Assembly (NCBI GenBank): GCA_029204225.1
Contig: CM055103.1
Coordinates: 46,520,812-46,566,296 of the forward strand
Length of the DNA: 45,485 nucleotides
DNA from: Diphasiastrum complanatum
Taxonomy: Eukaryota; Streptophyta; Lycopodiopsida; Lycopodiales; Lycopodiaceae
Direction of reading: 5' to 3'
A program made the position numbers and the translations under genes. The number at the start of each line of letters is the position of its first letter. Position 1 is the first letter of the stretch. Below are positions 42,318 to 45,485 of the stretch, piece by piece. The notes under the pieces are model-generated. The model made no database searches, had not been told where the DNA came from, and saw only the letters and a program-made list of their open reading frames with translations.

Positions 42318-45300
42318 AAACCTTGCAGTTTTGTTCGTTCAATCCAATTGCCTCTCTTTGCTTGGTAAAGAGTGGCTTCTTGAGTGGTTTCATGAGGAGA
42401 TCTACAATCATACTTTCTAATCTTATGAACTAGACCTGGAGCTCTCCTTTTGAGATCAAATCTCGAATGTGATGGTACTTCAGAGGAATGTGCTTCGTCT
42501 TTGAATGAAAGACAAAATCCTGGGAAAGATAGATGGCACTCTGGGAGTCCATCATCACCGTTCTTGGCCCCTCTTGTGGTATCCCGATTGCCTCCAACAT
42601 CATCCGCAGCCACACTACCTCATTTGCCACTTTTGAGGTTGTGACATACTCAGCTTTGCAAGAGGATTGAGCTACCAGGGTTTGTTTTTTGAACATCCAG
42701 TTGATTGCAACTCTGCACGCTATTGTACATCCTCAAGTAATGGACTTGATGTCATCCTTGTAGCTCACCCAACTCGCATCACTGTAGTGATGCAGCTCGA
42801 ATCCTTTCTCCTCGTTTCTAGCTCTGTAGGTTAATCCAATATTCTGGGTACCCTTCAGATACTGTAGAATTTGTTTGGCCATTTGCCAATGTGCTAGACC
42901 AGAATTGGAACAAAAATGGCTCAATGCGTAAACAGAGAAGGCCAGATCCGGTCTGGTACAAATTGTCAAGTACATCAGACTCCCAATTAAGTTTTGGTAG
43001 GGTATACCTGCCATCTTCTATTCTTTCTCTTCTGTTTTTTGACAATCATGTTTCGTGAGCTTGGCTCCAACTATCATTGGTGTGGCTTTCTCTTTGTAGT
43101 CCATCATGTGGTACTGCTTCAACACTTTTCTGGCGTATTCTGACTGACTCAAGTGCATTTCGCCATTTGTTCAATCTCTTCTGATTTCCAGCCCTAGGCA
43201 TTTTGTTGCTTCTCCAAGATCTGTGATTTCATAGCTTTCAGAAATCTGACTCTTCGTGTCTTTGACCAGCATCAAGGAATTTTCTATCGTCAGCGAATCA
43301 TCCACGAAAATGGTCCTTTTCTACTCTTTTGATGTAGACATTATAGTCTAATTGAGTAGGATTGAAGTCTAGAGACTTCAGAAGACCATCAAGCTTTTTG
43401 TACCAGGCCCATGATGCCTGTTTTAGACCGTAGATGCATCTTTGCAGTCGACAAACATATTGTCTGTTGTCGGGGTCTTCATAGCCTTCAGGTTGCTTCA
43501 CGAATATTTCGTCCTCTAGATCTCCATGGAGAAAGGCTGTTGTCACGTCAATCTGGTGAATTTTCAGATTGTACTGTGTGGCGTATGCAAGGAGTAGCCT
43601 TATGCTTGTCATCTTCACCATGGGCGAATATGTGTCGAAATAGTCGACACCATATCTCTACGTGTAGCACTTTGCGACAAGCCTTTCCTTGTAGCGGCCA
43701 ATAGTGCCATATGATCTATTGGCACTATTTTTCTTGTACACTCACTTGCAGTGGACTATTTTTCTGTTTTCTGATAGTGATTCTAATGTCCATGCCTCGT
43801 TTTTCCTCATCGACTCGATCTCCTCTAACATTGCTTGCTTCCAAAATTCTCTCTCTGGACTCTAGAGAGCTTCTTGGTATATTGTTGGCTCTTCTGTGAA
43901 GTTGCAGTACTCGAACTACGTGTCTTCGCTCCATTGAAGATTGTCAGAATAGTGGTCTGGAGCTCTTCTTTGTCTTGTTGACCTTAGAGGTTCGTTTCGT
44001 CGCTGCTTGAACATTTCTTGTTCGTGAGGTCGATCCTCTGCTTCCTGCTGCTCTGGAATCTAGGGCTCTGTATTCTAATTTGATGTATGTCCTCGATCTC
44101 CTTCTTGAATAGGCAATAGTGTGAAGATCTCATGGCCTCTTTCGTCTTTCAGTCCAAGGAATGTGGACTTGTCGAACTTCACATCTTTGCTCGAAATGAC
44201 CTTCTTCGTGGTTGGATCGTAGAGTCTGTACACATGTGTTCCGTTCAAGTAACCGACCATGATTGGTTGTTCGGATTTGTTATCGAGCTTGCTTTTCTTT
44301 TTCTTTGGAATGTGCTTGTATGCTGCACATCCAAACACTCGTACGCATGACAGATCAGGCTTTCTGCGTATCCACATTTCGTATGGTATTTTGTTCTCCA
44401 ACGTTGTCGTTGTAGATCTGTTCAACAGGTTTACAGCTGAAGCTATTGCCTCAGCCCAGAATTGACCTGACAATTGAGTCTGTGCCATCATGCATTTGGC
44501 TCCTTCGACTAGCGTTCCATTTTTTCTTTCTGCCACACCGTTGTATTCCGTTGTGTATGCAGGAGTGAACTGGTGTTCGATCCCCTGTTTTTCGCATAAT
44601 CTTGAGAATTCTGTGCTTTTGTATTCACCTCCATTGTCATATCTAAGGCTCTGTATCTTTTTCGAGGTGTGTTGCTCTGCAAATGCCACAAACTTCTTGA
44701 AAGAATCAAGTACTTCGGATTTCTTCTTCAAGTAGTAGATCGTGGCTGTAATCATCTATCATAGATGTTAGAAAATCTTGAACCTGAGAGCGAATCTGTT
44801 TTCATCGGTCCACACACATCAGAGTGGATGAGCTCAAGAACTTCTTTGGCTCTTCTTCCCTCGTGTGTGAATGGATTCCGATGTTGCTTGCCTTTTTGAC
44901 AAGCTTTGCAGAACTCAGCCTTTGGCCTTGAAATCTTGAGACTTGTGACAATGTCCTTTTGCTCATGTCATACAGGCTCCGCATGTTCAGATGATACATT
45001 CTTCTATGCCAAAGTTGATCTTTGTTTTCTAAAGCATTTAATATGCTTTCAGAGTTGCTAATTATTTTGGCCTGGTAGAGATTTCCTTCTCTGCATCCGA
45101 CCGTCAGCAACTTGTTTGTCGTCTTCTCGATCATACGACAAGTGTTGTCGTCAAACAAAACTCGAATGTCTAGATCTGCCATCTTGGAGACAAATAGCAG
45201 ATCCTTTCTGAGTGATGGTACATAGAGTGCTCCTGGCTGCTCTGCTTGGCCTGACAGTGTTCGTAGCTGTAGAGAGCCGATGCCTTTGACATCGTGTCTG

Positions 45301-45485
45301 CTTCCATCGCCTAGAATCACTACTCTATCGTTTTTGAGTTCGTGAAAGCTGATCAAGATCTTCTTGTTGCAGGCTATGTGAGATGGTGCTCCTGAATCGA
45401 TAACTATATCGTAGTCGTGTTCAGAGTTGCTTGTCGAAGCTTTGTCGAGTATCGTGAAAGCTTCATGAACCGTAAGTGACGCCTA
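42318..45485 (-). pseudogene. Ty1/copia pol, protease to RNase H, running off the window
   Basis: The frame is open from the window edge (45485). The protease site is DIVIDSGAPSHIACNKK (DSG codons 45390-45398), followed by GDGSRHDVKGIGSLQLRTLS. Pre-integrase follows (WHRRMYHLNMRSLYDMSKRT, about 44960-45020). A stop/frame change near 44800 leads into the integrase core (RYDNGGEYKSTEF at about 44610-44650; YNGVAERKNGTLVEGAK at about 44495-44545). The integrase C-terminus is VRVFGCAAYKHIPKKKKSKL. Several stops between 44075 and 43620 damage the start of RT. RT then reads IHQIDVTTAFLHGDLEDEIF and IYGLKQASWAWYKKLDG, with FVDD at 43297-43308 in another frame. RNase H follows (SLMYLTICTRPDLAFSVYAL; SSCKAEYVTTSKVANEVVWL; SAIYLSQDFVFHSKTKH) and ends near 42320. 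Gag and the 5' LTR lie beyond the window. Same family as 24.5-26 kb. Confidence 0.92.

Overview
This window looks like nuclear DNA from a plant with a large, repeat-rich genome. It is AT-rich, has long (CT/GA)n, (CA/TG)n and (AT)n microsatellites, and is packed with decayed Ty1/copia and Ty3/gypsy retrotransposons. Four primer-binding sites can be read: three resemble plant initiator-tRNA-Met sites and one matches the tRNA-Asp type. I cannot fix the species or clade; the age and nesting of the elements would suit a gymnosperm or another large-genome seed plant. I see no intact host gene, rRNA, tRNA or CRISPR array.

Layout. 1-2.7 kb: a gypsy reverse transcriptase remnant joined directly to a copia integrase fragment. 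3.1-3.8 kb: a minus-strand copia gag/protease fragment. 4-7.5 kb: LTR-like DNA, including an LTR with a CCAAT-box array and a primer-binding site. 7.5-7.8 kb: the C-terminal end of a copia RNase H (minus strand), cut off by a short terminal-repeat-like sequence. 8.2-10.6 kb: a broken, unrecognised minus-strand protein gene preceded by GC-rich hairpins. 10.6-13.2 kb: microsatellites and a GC-richer stretch. 13.0-16.4 kb: an LTR end with a tRNA-Asp primer-binding site, then a copia gag-pol pseudogene cut at almost the same RNase H codon by the same terminal sequence. 17.2-18.4 kb: a small unknown coding fragment, another copia RNase H and its 3' LTR. 18.8-19.5 kb: a foldback element and mirrored microsatellites. 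20.1-25.97 kb: two more copia remnants and LTRs. 29.5-30.4 kb: a copia gag remnant. 30.6-33.9 kb: a cluster of foldback/MITE-like sequences, including a 1.57-kb element with about 310-360 bp inverted arms around 0.9 kb of unrelated sequence. 35.3-38.3 kb: a nearly full-length minus-strand copia gag-pol with an in-frame gag-protease deletion. 41.6 kb to the end: a minus-strand copia element of the same family as the one at 23.8-26 kb, running off the window.

All retroelement coding regions carry frameshifts, stops or deletions, so none should be autonomous. The most interesting signals are (1) the terminal sequence shared at 7808 and 16371, which splits a copia RNase H into two oppositely oriented halves at the same codon, with an unrecognised protein gene next to one copy, and (2) the gene-carrying inverted-arm element at 31.8-33.4 kb.
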